Assembly (NCBI RefSeq): GCF_002724055.1
Contig: NZ_BDQY01000013.1
Span: forward strand, 25,622 to 89,621
Direction of reading: 5' to 3'
Origin: Tepidibacter mesophilus
GTDB lineage: Bacteria; Bacillota; Clostridia; Peptostreptococcales; Peptostreptococcaceae
DNA length: 64,000 nucleotides
In this document: piece after piece, positions 57,223 to 63,936 of the stretch
Layout: every line of letters begins with the position of its first letter
How positions within the stretch are numbered: position 1 is the first letter of the stretch
Program-made: the position numbers and the translations under genes
Notes under the pieces: generated by a model
Seen by the model: the letters and a program-made list of their open reading frames with translations, nothing else
Told to the model about the DNA's origin: nothing
The model's database searches: none

Positions 57223-57705
57223 ATGAAACTATTAAATAGAAAGAAACTTATAACAATCCTATCTTGTATAGTAGCCATACTTTGGATGGCACTTATTTTT
57301 AATCTATCATCACAAGTAGCTCAGGAGTCTAACAAATTAAGTAAGGGAGTAACAAAGATAGTTATAGAAACAGTAGAGAAGGTTGCTCCTAAGGCGGATT
57401 TTGATATAAAGAAGTTCAATCATATTGTTAGAAAGAATGCTCATTTCTTTGCTTATCTTGCACTTGGTATATTTGTTATTAATGCTATTAGAAGGAGAAA
57501 GATATATGGTTATAAGAGCATAGGTTTAGCTATATTAATTTGTGTCCTATATGCAATAAGTGATGAAGTGCATCAAATGTTTGTTCCAGGTAGAGGGCCT
57601 CAGATTAAGGATGTATGGATTGATAGTGCTGGGGCCTGTGTTGGAATTTTGGTGTATTTAGGGTTTAGCAGAATAAAGAAAAAGGTAATGAAGGTTACAA
57701 AATAA
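57223..57705 (+). CDS. VanZ-family membrane protein
   Basis: A 160-residue membrane protein with four hydrophobic segments and the VanZ-like signature around SDEVHQMFVPGRGPQIKDVWID, with RKNAHFFAYLALGIF before it. VanZ proteins are linked to glycopeptide (teicoplanin) tolerance in some hosts, but many members have no known role. ATG 57223 is chosen because GGAGG is 5 nt upstream; ATG 57199 is weaker. The stop codon falls inside the left end of repeat A4. Confidence 0.85.
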   Translation: MKLLNRKKLITILSCIVAILWMALIFNLSSQVAQESNKLSKGVTKIVIETVEKVAPKADFDIKKFNHIVRKNAHFFAYLALGIFVINAIRRRKIYGYKSIGLAILICVLYAISDEVHQMFVPGRGPQIKDVWIDSAGACVGILVYLGFSRIKKKVMKVTK

Positions 57706-57899
57706 ATGGCATTAAAATGTTAGCGAATGATTTAACTATTTTTGTATAAAACTTGGATTACAGCGTTTGAATATACGTTAAGAAAGTTCGTTGTCTGAAC
57801 GTAGTGAGTTTAGAACTTTTAGGATATTCAATAAGATGTAATACTTAGTTTTATTAAAAATAGTTACAACATTAGGGGTATTTTAATGCCATTTATTTT
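57699..57899 (+). repeat. Family A structured repeat, copy A4 (201 bp)
   Basis: Perfect terminal inverted repeats AAAATAAATGGCATTAAAAT (57699-57718) and its complement (57880-57899); compared with A2 the TGGCATT/GGGTATT change is matched in the opposite arm. The core has GTTGTCTGAACGTAGTGAG closed by AAAGTTC / GAACTTT. The left end supplies the last codon and stop of the VanZ-like gene. It covers most of the 288-bp gap before the nucleotidase. Confidence 0.88.
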
Positions 57900-57993
57900 G
57901 GGTATATACCAAATTGTTTTTAAATATATACAATTTTTAGTTAATATGTTATTATACGGTATGAAATATAAATCTTAACTGGGAGGGTTATTA

Positions 57994-59979
57994 ATGAATA
58001 AAAGAATTTTGAAAAAGCTTACAAGCTTGATTTTGAGCTTTGTATTTATAACTACTATGACACCTTTGTATGGGGTATCTAATGCTAATGAAAAGGAAAA
58101 CATTAGTATAACTATACTAGGTACTTCTGATGTGCATGGTAGATTCATGCCGTGGGATTATGCTTCTGATACAGAAAATAAATCAGGAAGTTTAACTCAA
58201 ATATATAGTGCTGTTCAGGAATTAAAGAAAGAAAATCCTAACACTATATTGGTTGATTGTGGAGATTCTATTCAGGATAACTTCGTAGAGACATTTAATA
58301 GTTATGATGAAAATCCTATGGTTATAGGTATGAATGAGATGGGTTATGATACTTGGACAATGGGTAATCATGAGTTTAACTTTGGAACTGATATTTTAGA
58401 TAAAACAATATCTAAGTTCAAAGGAACTGCTCTTGCAGGAAATATTTATAAGGAAGATGGTTCAAGATATTTAGATGGATACAAGATAATTGAAAAAGAT
58501 GGAGTAAAGGTTGGTATTATAGGTATGACTACTCCTATGATAGTTGAGTTTGAAGATGATACTGATCATTTAAATGGTTTAGTTGTTAAGCAACCAATTG
58601 ATGAAACTAAAAAGATAATAGATGAGCTTAAAGGAAAAGTTGATGTTCTAGTTGGTGTTATGCATATGGGAGAAGCTAACGAAAATAATATTTCAGGAAC
58701 AGGTGTTATTGATATGGCTAATGCTTGTCCAGAGCTAGATGTTATAATAGCAGGTCATATGCATAAGAATGTAAGTAGTAATACTGTAAATAAAGTTTTA
58801 ATTACAGAGCCATATAAATATGGTATGGATATATCAAAGGTTGATTTGACTTTTGAAAAAGGTAATGATGGAGTTAAATTAGTAGACAAAAAAGCTGGAA
58901 CTGTAAATGTTAAGAAATATCCTTCTAATAAGGATTTGGAGAAAAAATTCGAGAAATTTCACAATATACTTAGAGAAAATGCTAATGAGGTTATAGGTCA
59001 GCTAAAAGGAATGAATATGGTTGAGAAGGATGAGATAAAAGGTATTCCAACTGTTCAAGTTGAACCTACACCACTTGTTAATTTCTTTCATGAGGTTGAG
59101 CTTTATTATAGTAAGGCTGATGCTGTAGCAATAAGTATAGACAATGATAAGGCTAAGCTTGATATGGGAGATATTAAGAAAAAGGATATAGCTTATAATT
59201 ATCAGTATACTGGTGGAGAAGTTACTGTTTATGAAGTTACAGGCAAGGATTTAAAGGATTATATGGAGTGGTCAGCAGATTACTTTAATACTTTAAAAGA
59301 AGGTGACGTTACTGTTAGCTTTAATCCGAAGAGAAGAGCTTCAAAGTATAGTACTAATGATATATTTGGTGGAGTTACATATAAGATAGATTTAACTAAG
59401 GAAAAGGGAAATAGAATAGTAGGTTTAAAGTTAGCAAATGGAACTAATATAGAGAATGATACTAAAATAAAGTTAGGTATGAACTCGTATAGAATGGCTA
59501 GCTTAATAAGAGAAGGTGGACCATTAGAAGGAAGAAGCTTCCCTGTTCTTTGGGATTCAAAAACTGCTTTTGGAGAAGAAGCAGGAACTATAAGAAATCT
59601 TTCTATAAAATATATTAAGGAAGTTAAAAATGGTGTAATTGAGCCTAAATTAAATAATAATTGGGAAATAATAGGTTTAGATAAAAACTCTAAAGAAAGA
59701 GAAGTTGTTAAAAGATTTGTTAATGAAGGAATAATAGAGATTCCTAAAACAGAAGATAAAAAATATACTAATACAGCGTCTATTAATGTAAAAGGTAAAA
59801 TTAATCTTAGTGATGAAGAGTATATATCTAAAATTAAAGAGCAAAAACAAATATATGAAAATGCAAAGACTGAAGATGAGAAAAAAGCAGCTCATATAGA
59901 AGCTGAACTTATAAGAGCACTTAATAATGATGATTATACTTCAAGTATAGATGGAGCTTTAGATAAAAGATATAAATAG
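57994..59979 (+). CDS. Secreted 5'-nucleotidase / cyclic-nucleotide phosphodiesterase
   Basis: Exported metallophosphoesterase that strips phosphate from nucleotides to recover phosphate and nucleosides. Signal peptide about 1-31 (basic start, LTSLILSFVFITTMTPLYG). Residues 35-300 are the metallophosphatase domain with GTSDVHGRFMPW, VDCGDSIQDN, TMGNHEFNFG, GVMHMGEANE and IAGHMHKNV; residues 320-550 are the 5'-nucleotidase C-terminal substrate domain (TGGEVTVYEVTGKDLKDYMEWS, GMNSYRMASLIREGG). About 100 extra charged residues follow with no sorting signal or membrane anchor, so it is likely released or held by an unknown mode. GGGAGG SD. Own terminator. Confidence 0.93.
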   Translation: MNKRILKKLTSLILSFVFITTMTPLYGVSNANEKENISITILGTSDVHGRFMPWDYASDTENKSGSLTQIYSAVQELKKENPNTILVDCGDSIQDNFVETFNSYDENPMVIGMNEMGYDTWTMGNHEFNFGTDILDKTISKFKGTALAGNIYKEDGSRYLDGYKIIEKDGVKVGIIGMTTPMIVEFEDDTDHLNGLVVKQPIDETKKIIDELKGKVDVLVGVMHMGEANENNISGTGVIDMANACPELDVIIAGHMHKNVSSNTVNKVLITEPYKYGMDISKVDLTFEKGNDGVKLVDKKAGTVNVKKYPSNKDLEKKFEKFHNILRENANEVIGQLKGMNMVEKDEIKGIPTVQVEPTPLVNFFHEVELYYSKADAVAISIDNDKAKLDMGDIKKKDIAYNYQYTGGEVTVYEVTGKDLKDYMEWSADYFNTLKEGDVTVSFNPKRRASKYSTNDIFGGVTYKIDLTKEKGNRIVGLKLANGTNIENDTKIKLGMNSYRMASLIREGGPLEGRSFPVLWDSKTAFGEEAGTIRNLSIKYIKEVKNGVIEPKLNNNWEIIGLDKNSKEREVVKRFVNEGIIEIPKTEDKKYTNTASINVKGKINLSDEEYISKIKEQKQIYENAKTEDEKKAAHIEAELIRALNNDDYTSSIDGALDKRYK

Positions 59980-59987
59980 TATTATTT

Positions 59988-60017
59988 AGACCTGCCCATG
60001 GCAGGTCTTTATTTTTT
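59988..60017 (+). terminator. Terminator of the nucleotidase gene
   Basis: Perfect 9-bp GC-rich stem AGACCTGCC / GGCAGGTCT (59988-59996 / 60000-60008) with loop CAT, then TTATTTTTT. Confidence 0.92.
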
Positions 60018-60181
60018 GTATATATTCTTCAGATTTATGATAAGGATAATCCAATTGTTAATAGGGTAGGTCTATCAGTAAGAGAAGATAGTTTTATAAT
60101 AAAAATTAAGATATAATACAAATAAGGAATTAATTCTAAAATAAATACATATCAGAATAAACTTTAAAGGAGTTGATGGAT

Positions 60182-60484
60182 ATGGATAAAATATATCAAG
60201 AAATAAGAAAAATAGTAGTTGAATATCCGGAGATAAAAAAAGTAGTTTTGTTTGGCTCAAGAGCAAGGAATGATAATAATGAAAGAAGCGATATTGATAT
60301 TGCTGTTTATACCGAAAAATATCCTTTTATAAATGAAGCTAAATTTTGGCTTGATATTGAAGACATAGATACATTATTACAATTTGATATTGTAGTTATA
60401 GATGAGGAAACCGATGAAAAACTTATTGAAAATATTAATAGAGATGGGGTGGTTATATATGGATCGAATTCTACAAAAGTATGA
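60182..60484 (+). CDS. MNT-type minimal nucleotidyltransferase (antitoxin, pair 1)
   Basis: A 100-residue nucleotidyltransferase of the MNT/MntA type. The motif G-S-x10-D-x-D is intact (Gly25-Ser26 to Asp37/Asp39, sequence GSRARNDNNERSDIDIA). In characterised MNT/HEPN pairs such an enzyme neutralises its HEPN partner by adding AMP units to a tyrosine. ATG 60182 is chosen (AAAGGAG 9 nt upstream). It overlaps the next gene by 26 bp, so the two are co-translated. A TATAAT at 60112-60117 may be its -10, without a clear -35. Confidence 0.88.
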   Translation: MDKIYQEIRKIVVEYPEIKKVVLFGSRARNDNNERSDIDIAVYTEKYPFINEAKFWLDIEDIDTLLQFDIVVIDEETDEKLIENINRDGVVIYGSNSTKV

Positions 60485-60851
60485 AAATACTTCAAGAGCT
60501 TTGAAAAAGTTATGTGAACTTGATAATAAAGAAACATTAGACTCAGATATTTTTAGAGATGCTCTTATACAAAGATTTGAGTTTACATTTGAATTGACAT
60601 GGAAGTTTCTAAAAGTATATCTAGAAGATCAAGGTATAAACGACATAAATTCACCAAAATCTGTGTTAAAAGCTGCCTATGCCGAAAGGTTAATAAATGA
60701 GGAAATGGTATGGATTAATATGTTAAGAAGTAGAAATTTAACTTCTCATATCTATAGTGAAAAAACAGCTATAGAAATAAGTGAAAGTATTCTAAAGGAT
60801 TATATACCTCAGTTAAAAAAATTAGTAGAGACTATGGAAGGGGTAGTGTAA
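60459..60851 (+). CDS. HEPN-like partner of MNT (HI0074 family, pair 1)
   Basis: A 131-residue all-helical protein of the HI0074 'nucleotidyltransferase substrate-binding' family. Seen: ALIQRFEFTFELTWKFLKVY, SPKSVLKAAY, and R92-x4-H97-x-Y99 (RNLTSHIY), the same RX4HXY core found in HepT toxins. Overlap with the MNT gene supports a toxin-antitoxin or paired-protein role. Start chosen at ATG 60459, with a weak GGGG SD. Whether it is a ribonuclease is not shown; HI0074 proteins were named before the HEPN link was known. Confidence 0.87.
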   Translation: MDRILQKYENTSRALKKLCELDNKETLDSDIFRDALIQRFEFTFELTWKFLKVYLEDQGINDINSPKSVLKAAYAERLINEEMVWINMLRSRNLTSHIYSEKTAIEISESILKDYIPQLKKLVETMEGVV

Positions 60852-60894
60852 AATAATACCTGATAATTGCAGGTAGGATAAGGAGACATGGGGG

Positions 60895-61302
60895 ATGTAT
60901 TTATCTAAAGAAGATAAAACTATAATAGTTAATTTTTTAAAAGAGAGATTAGAACTTAAATTCATCTATCTTTTCGGCTCTTTTGCGAAGGGGGAGGGGC
61001 GAGAAGATAGTGATATTGACTTAGCTATTTATAGTGATGAGAATGTAAGTGGATATGATACTTTTATAATTGCCAATGATTTAGCTTTTGAAGTGAAAAG
61101 GGATGTTCAGATTATAAATCTAAAAAAAGCTAGTACTGTATTCGCTGCTCAGATTGTAGGGACAAGGGAAGTTTTATACTGTAAGGATAAAGATTTTATG
61201 GAGAATTATAATGTTAGAATATTTAAAGATTATGTAAAGTTAAATGAGGAGAGAAAGGATATTTTGGATTCTATAAAAAAGGATGGTAAAATATATGGTT
61301 AA
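60895..61302 (+). CDS. mntA: MntA-like nucleotidyltransferase antitoxin (pair 2)
   Basis: A 135-residue minimal nucleotidyltransferase with the complete GSX10DXD motif (Gly28-Ser29 to Asp40/Asp42; GSFAKGEGREDSDIDLAI). MntA enzymes neutralise HepT by polyAMPylation. AAGGAG 9 nt upstream of ATG. It overlaps the HepT-like gene by 8 bp. It is not a copy of the MNT gene 700 bp upstream: sequence outside the motif differs. Confidence 0.9.
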   Translation: MYLSKEDKTIIVNFLKERLELKFIYLFGSFAKGEGREDSDIDLAIYSDENVSGYDTFIIANDLAFEVKRDVQIINLKKASTVFAAQIVGTREVLYCKDKDFMENYNVRIFKDYVKLNEERKDILDSIKKDGKIYG

Positions 61303-61705
61303 CGATGTTTTATATAATAAGATCAGTATTATAGAGAGATGTCTGATTCGAATTAGAGAAGTTTATGATAATAATCCTAATAATTTAGAAGATTATACTA
61401 AACAGGACTCTATAGTATTAAATATACAAAGGGCAGTAGAGGCAACTATTGATATATCCATGCATATTGTTTCTAATAAAAAATTGGGAATACCTCAAAA
61501 TAGTAGAGATGCCTTTGAGGTGCTTAATACTAATAATATAATTGATGATGAAATGTTAAAAAAACTAAAAGCAATGATTGGATTTAGAAATATAGCTGTT
61601 CATAACTATCAAAAGTTAAATTTAGAAGTTTTGAGACAGATTGTGGAAAATCATTTGAAGGATTTTGAGGACTTTGTGTATGTTATTAATAGGAAATTTA
61701 TATAA
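61295..61705 (+). CDS. hepT: HepT-like HEPN (DUF86) toxin (pair 2)
   Basis: A 136-residue helical protein of the HEPN/DUF86 group. The ribonuclease motif R98-x4-H103-x-Y105 (RNIAVHNY) is intact; in HepT the tyrosine is the AMP-accepting residue. Other family signs are LNIQRAVEATIDISMHIV and LRQIVENHLKDFEDF. Start chosen at ATG 61295 (AAGGA upstream), although ATG 61283 is also in frame. The two pairs sit head to tail with 43 nt between them. Likely cellular role: stress or phage-related RNase toxin, by homology only. Confidence 0.9.
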   Translation: MVNDVLYNKISIIERCLIRIREVYDNNPNNLEDYTKQDSIVLNIQRAVEATIDISMHIVSNKKLGIPQNSRDAFEVLNTNNIIDDEMLKKLKAMIGFRNIAVHNYQKLNLEVLRQIVENHLKDFEDFVYVINRKFI

Positions 61706-61745
61706 AGAAAATTTTAATAATAAGCATGTCCATTTATACATTCAG

Positions 61746-61780
61746 CCTCCATATATAGATATGAGATTTATATATGGGGG
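61746..61780 (+). promoter_or_regulatory. Hairpin that pairs with the SD of the next gene
   Basis: CCTCCATATATA (61746-61757) pairs with TATATATGGGGG (61769-61780) over 12 bp with one G-T pair. The GGGGG is the only SD-like sequence before ATG 61788, so folding would hide the ribosome binding site. Confidence 0.6.
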
Positions 61781-61787
61781 TTTTGTT

Positions 61788-62699
61788 ATGAGAAATTTGC
61801 CACTTATACCGTATGAAAATTTAAGAACTTTAATAAATGGAAGCTTCACATCTAAGCAGATAGATTATTATATTAACTTATGTAGGATATGTGATAGCAA
61901 TGGAGTTATAAAAGAAAAGAGTATGAACTCAGTTATAAATAAGATAGATATTTATACATCTTCTAGAGCTACAGGATATAGAGCTGTTAATAAATTTATA
62001 AAAGAGAATCTTTTATTTATAAATGAAGAAGGGGATATAGAGATAAAAGGATATAAATCTGGCTTTAAGAAAGGCTCTAAAGGGATTGTAGTTATACCTA
62101 TGTTTTGTTTTAGCATGGAATTTAAAAAGCTTGGCAAGTTACAAAAAAGAGTTGCGCTTTATTTGATTGGCCAGATTAGAAAGCTTAATAAGATAAAGTA
62201 TTTCACAGTTAATATAAATAAGATGGTTGATTTATTTGGAATTTGTTTTTCTTATGTTCATAATACTCTTGAGAGTATTAAGTGTTTTTTTGATTTTTCT
62301 TTTTTTCATAATCAAACTGTATGTAGGACAAATTATAAAGAAGAATATCTTTTAAGTGAGTTTATGTTAGAAGATATGACTGCTAATTTTAAAGAAAATC
62401 ATGAGCATAGTGAAAAGGGAGAAGATATAATAAGTCTTATATATTCAAAGGATATAGATAAGCTTCTTTTAGATAGAAAGAAAGCTTTATATGTAGAAGA
62501 ATTAAATAAATATATTGTAAGCAAAAAAGAAGTAGATGTAGAGAGTAATATAGGTGTTATATTAAGCAATCTTTGTAGATATAGTTATAAAAAAATATCA
62601 CATATATTAGATCAACTTGCATCTAAGTTAAGACAGTTCTCAGATCCGATTATGCACTTTAATGCTTATTTAAAGACTTTGACTAAAGAGAGTGTATAG
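61788..62699 (+). CDS. Winged-helix protein, possible replication initiator-like
   Basis: A 303-residue cytoplasmic protein I cannot place with certainty. Residues about 15-85 (SFTSKQIDYYINLCRI ... SSRATGYRAVNKFIKEN ... EGDIEIKGY) and about 115-170 (LQKRVALYLIGQIRKL ... VDLFGICFSYVHNTLES) look like two winged-helix units, and the C-terminal ISHILDQLASKLRQFSD followed by FNAYLKTLTK is of the kind seen in plasmid Rep/DnaD-like proteins. A DnaA-box-like AT-rich stretch lies 230-330 nt downstream. ATG 61788 is chosen because GGGGG is upstream, and the longer reading frame from 61665 overlaps the HepT-like gene. A plasmid or mobile-element relic is possible. Confidence 0.6.
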   Translation: MRNLPLIPYENLRTLINGSFTSKQIDYYINLCRICDSNGVIKEKSMNSVINKIDIYTSSRATGYRAVNKFIKENLLFINEEGDIEIKGYKSGFKKGSKGIVVIPMFCFSMEFKKLGKLQKRVALYLIGQIRKLNKIKYFTVNINKMVDLFGICFSYVHNTLESIKCFFDFSFFHNQTVCRTNYKEEYLLSEFMLEDMTANFKENHEHSEKGEDIISLIYSKDIDKLLLDRKKALYVEELNKYIVSKKEVDVESNIGVILSNLCRYSYKKISHILDQLASKLRQFSDPIMHFNAYLKTLTKESV

Positions 62700-62700
62700 A

Positions 62701-62826
62701 TATCTGATATTAATGAGAAGTGGATATCCTATTTGTGTAATTAAAATAGAAGATAGAGATGAGTACATGAATGCTTTATAAAAAGCAGTAGATAGTACAT
62801 TACATATGTATCTTTATATTGTTGGA
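62701..62826 (+). pseudogene. Remnant of a Fic-domain protein
   Basis: Directly after the preceding stop the frame reads Y-L-I-L-M-R-S-G-Y-P-I-C-V-I-K-I-E-D-R-D and then EYMNAL, which matches the C-terminal part of Fic domains (NLILMKxGYPPxxIKxEDRxxYxxAL). After AL comes a TAA stop, and the same frame continues with KAVDSTLHMYL. The catalytic HPFxxGNGR motif and everything before it are missing. This is a decayed fragment; only the tail of the fold remains. Confidence 0.75.
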
Positions 62827-62835
62827 TAATATGAG

Positions 62836-62875
62836 AACAACCTAAAAAAGTGAGATTCTTTAGGTTGTTTTTTTA
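62836..62875 (+). terminator. Terminator after the Fic remnant
   Basis: Perfect 11-bp stem AACAACCTAAA / TTTAGGTTGTT (62836-62846 / 62859-62869), then TTTTTT. Confidence 0.9.
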
Positions 62876-63317
62876 TACAGAAAAATAATAAACAATGTTT
62901 GTCTCAAAATTTTAAATATAAACAAGATATCAACATTATTGTGTATCATTATTTAAGTTATCAACATAATCTTGTCTTAATATTAGAATTATCAAATAAT
63001 TTTGTTTTATTTTTTTAGTTATACACAGAAATTTGTACTATTTTTATATTCTGATAGTTATATAAGTGTTGGAATTACTAAGTTATAAGTATGTGTATAG
63101 ACTCTAGATTGTTATGCTTTTTTGATTAATATATTTATGGTAGTTATATTTTTGAAAGAATATATAATCATTATTAGGATTAAAAATCAAACCAACTCAT
63201 ATAAATAACGGCATATATTATATGTTGTAAAAAAAAGCATATTTAAGGAGGAATTTTAAATAATATGTAGAATAAACCATTTATACAAAATATATTGTTG
63301 TAATTCAATAAGTTGAG
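62876..63317. other. Non-coding AT-rich stretch with DnaA-box-like sites
   Basis: No gene is seen in about 490 bases up to 63368. TTATACACA (63019-63027) fits the DnaA-box form TTWTNCACA, and TTATCAACA (62958-62966) and ATATCAACA (62927-62935) are one to two bases off. At 63246-63252 there is a good SD (AAGGAGG), but the ATG behind it is followed at once by TAG. I see no clear direct-repeat iterons. Confidence 0.35.
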
Positions 63318-63368
63318 TTGTATAAAAATAAAAGTCTAATCATTGTTGGACATAAAGGGGTTGTATAT

Positions 63369-63878
63369 ATGCAAAAAAAGAAAAAAATTTTTATTTTGGT
63401 TACAGCTATTATTTTTTTAGTTCTTGCAGGAACACTTGGGAGTTATGGAGTGAGTACATTTAAAAAAACGAAGGCATTAGAACAAGCAGATGCTTTAGTT
63501 TCTATGGAAAAGTACAAAGATGGAATTATAATGTATGAAAATATACTTAGTAAGAAATATAATAAGGTTATTGCAGATAAAAGGGATTTAGCAATAGAGC
63601 TAATGGAATCTAAGGAAAATTATAAAAAGGCTATGGAGTTTTTCGATGCAGGTGAATATCAAAAAGCAATAACATTCTTTTCTAGGATATCTAAAAATGA
63701 TAAAAAAAGATATGGAGAAACTTCAAAGACATTGAGTAGCATTGAAGAGAATATATTCCAGGAAATCAAGGATGAATTTGAATTAGGAAATGAAAAAGAG
63801 GCTATAGACAGATTGAATGAGTATTTAAAAGCAGTTCCAACAAGTGTAGAAGCAAAGAATTGGATAGGCTACACTTAA
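63369..63878 (+). CDS. Membrane-anchored TPR-like protein, probably truncated
   Basis: A 169-residue protein: N-terminal cytoplasmic KKKKK, one transmembrane helix (IFILVTAIIFLVLAGTLGSYG), then helical repeats with TPR-like spacing (QADALVSMEKYKDGIIMYEN, AMEFFDAGEYQKAITFFSR, ELGNEKEAIDRLNEYLKAVP). ATG 63369 is chosen with AAGGGG 8 nt upstream; the longer frame from 63318 lacks an SD. The product ends at KNWIGYT just before a transposase gene, so an insertion may have cut off its C-terminal domain. Related proteins of this layout commonly carry an extra secreted domain, but what was lost is unknown. Confidence 0.72.
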   Translation: MQKKKKIFILVTAIIFLVLAGTLGSYGVSTFKKTKALEQADALVSMEKYKDGIIMYENILSKKYNKVIADKRDLAIELMESKENYKKAMEFFDAGEYQKAITFFSRISKNDKKRYGETSKTLSSIEENIFQEIKDEFELGNEKEAIDRLNEYLKAVPTSVEAKNWIGYT

Positions 63879-63936
63879 TTAGACAATAAATACTCGGACA
63901 TGATAATATTAATTAAATAAAATCGGAGGAGATATC

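Noticed and set aside
57699..57899. Ordinary MITE with target-site duplication
   Set aside because: No convincing direct repeat flanks any of the four family A copies, and terminal sequences are not conserved between copies as they are in MITEs.
60112..60117. Promoter of the first MNT/HEPN pair
   Set aside because: TATAAT is perfect, but the expected -35 region (TAGTTT) does not resemble TTGACA, so I did not list it as a feature.
63246..63270. Small gene behind a good SD at 63246-63252
   Set aside because: The ATG in range is followed directly by TAG, and no other start gives a reading frame of meaningful length; may be a relic.
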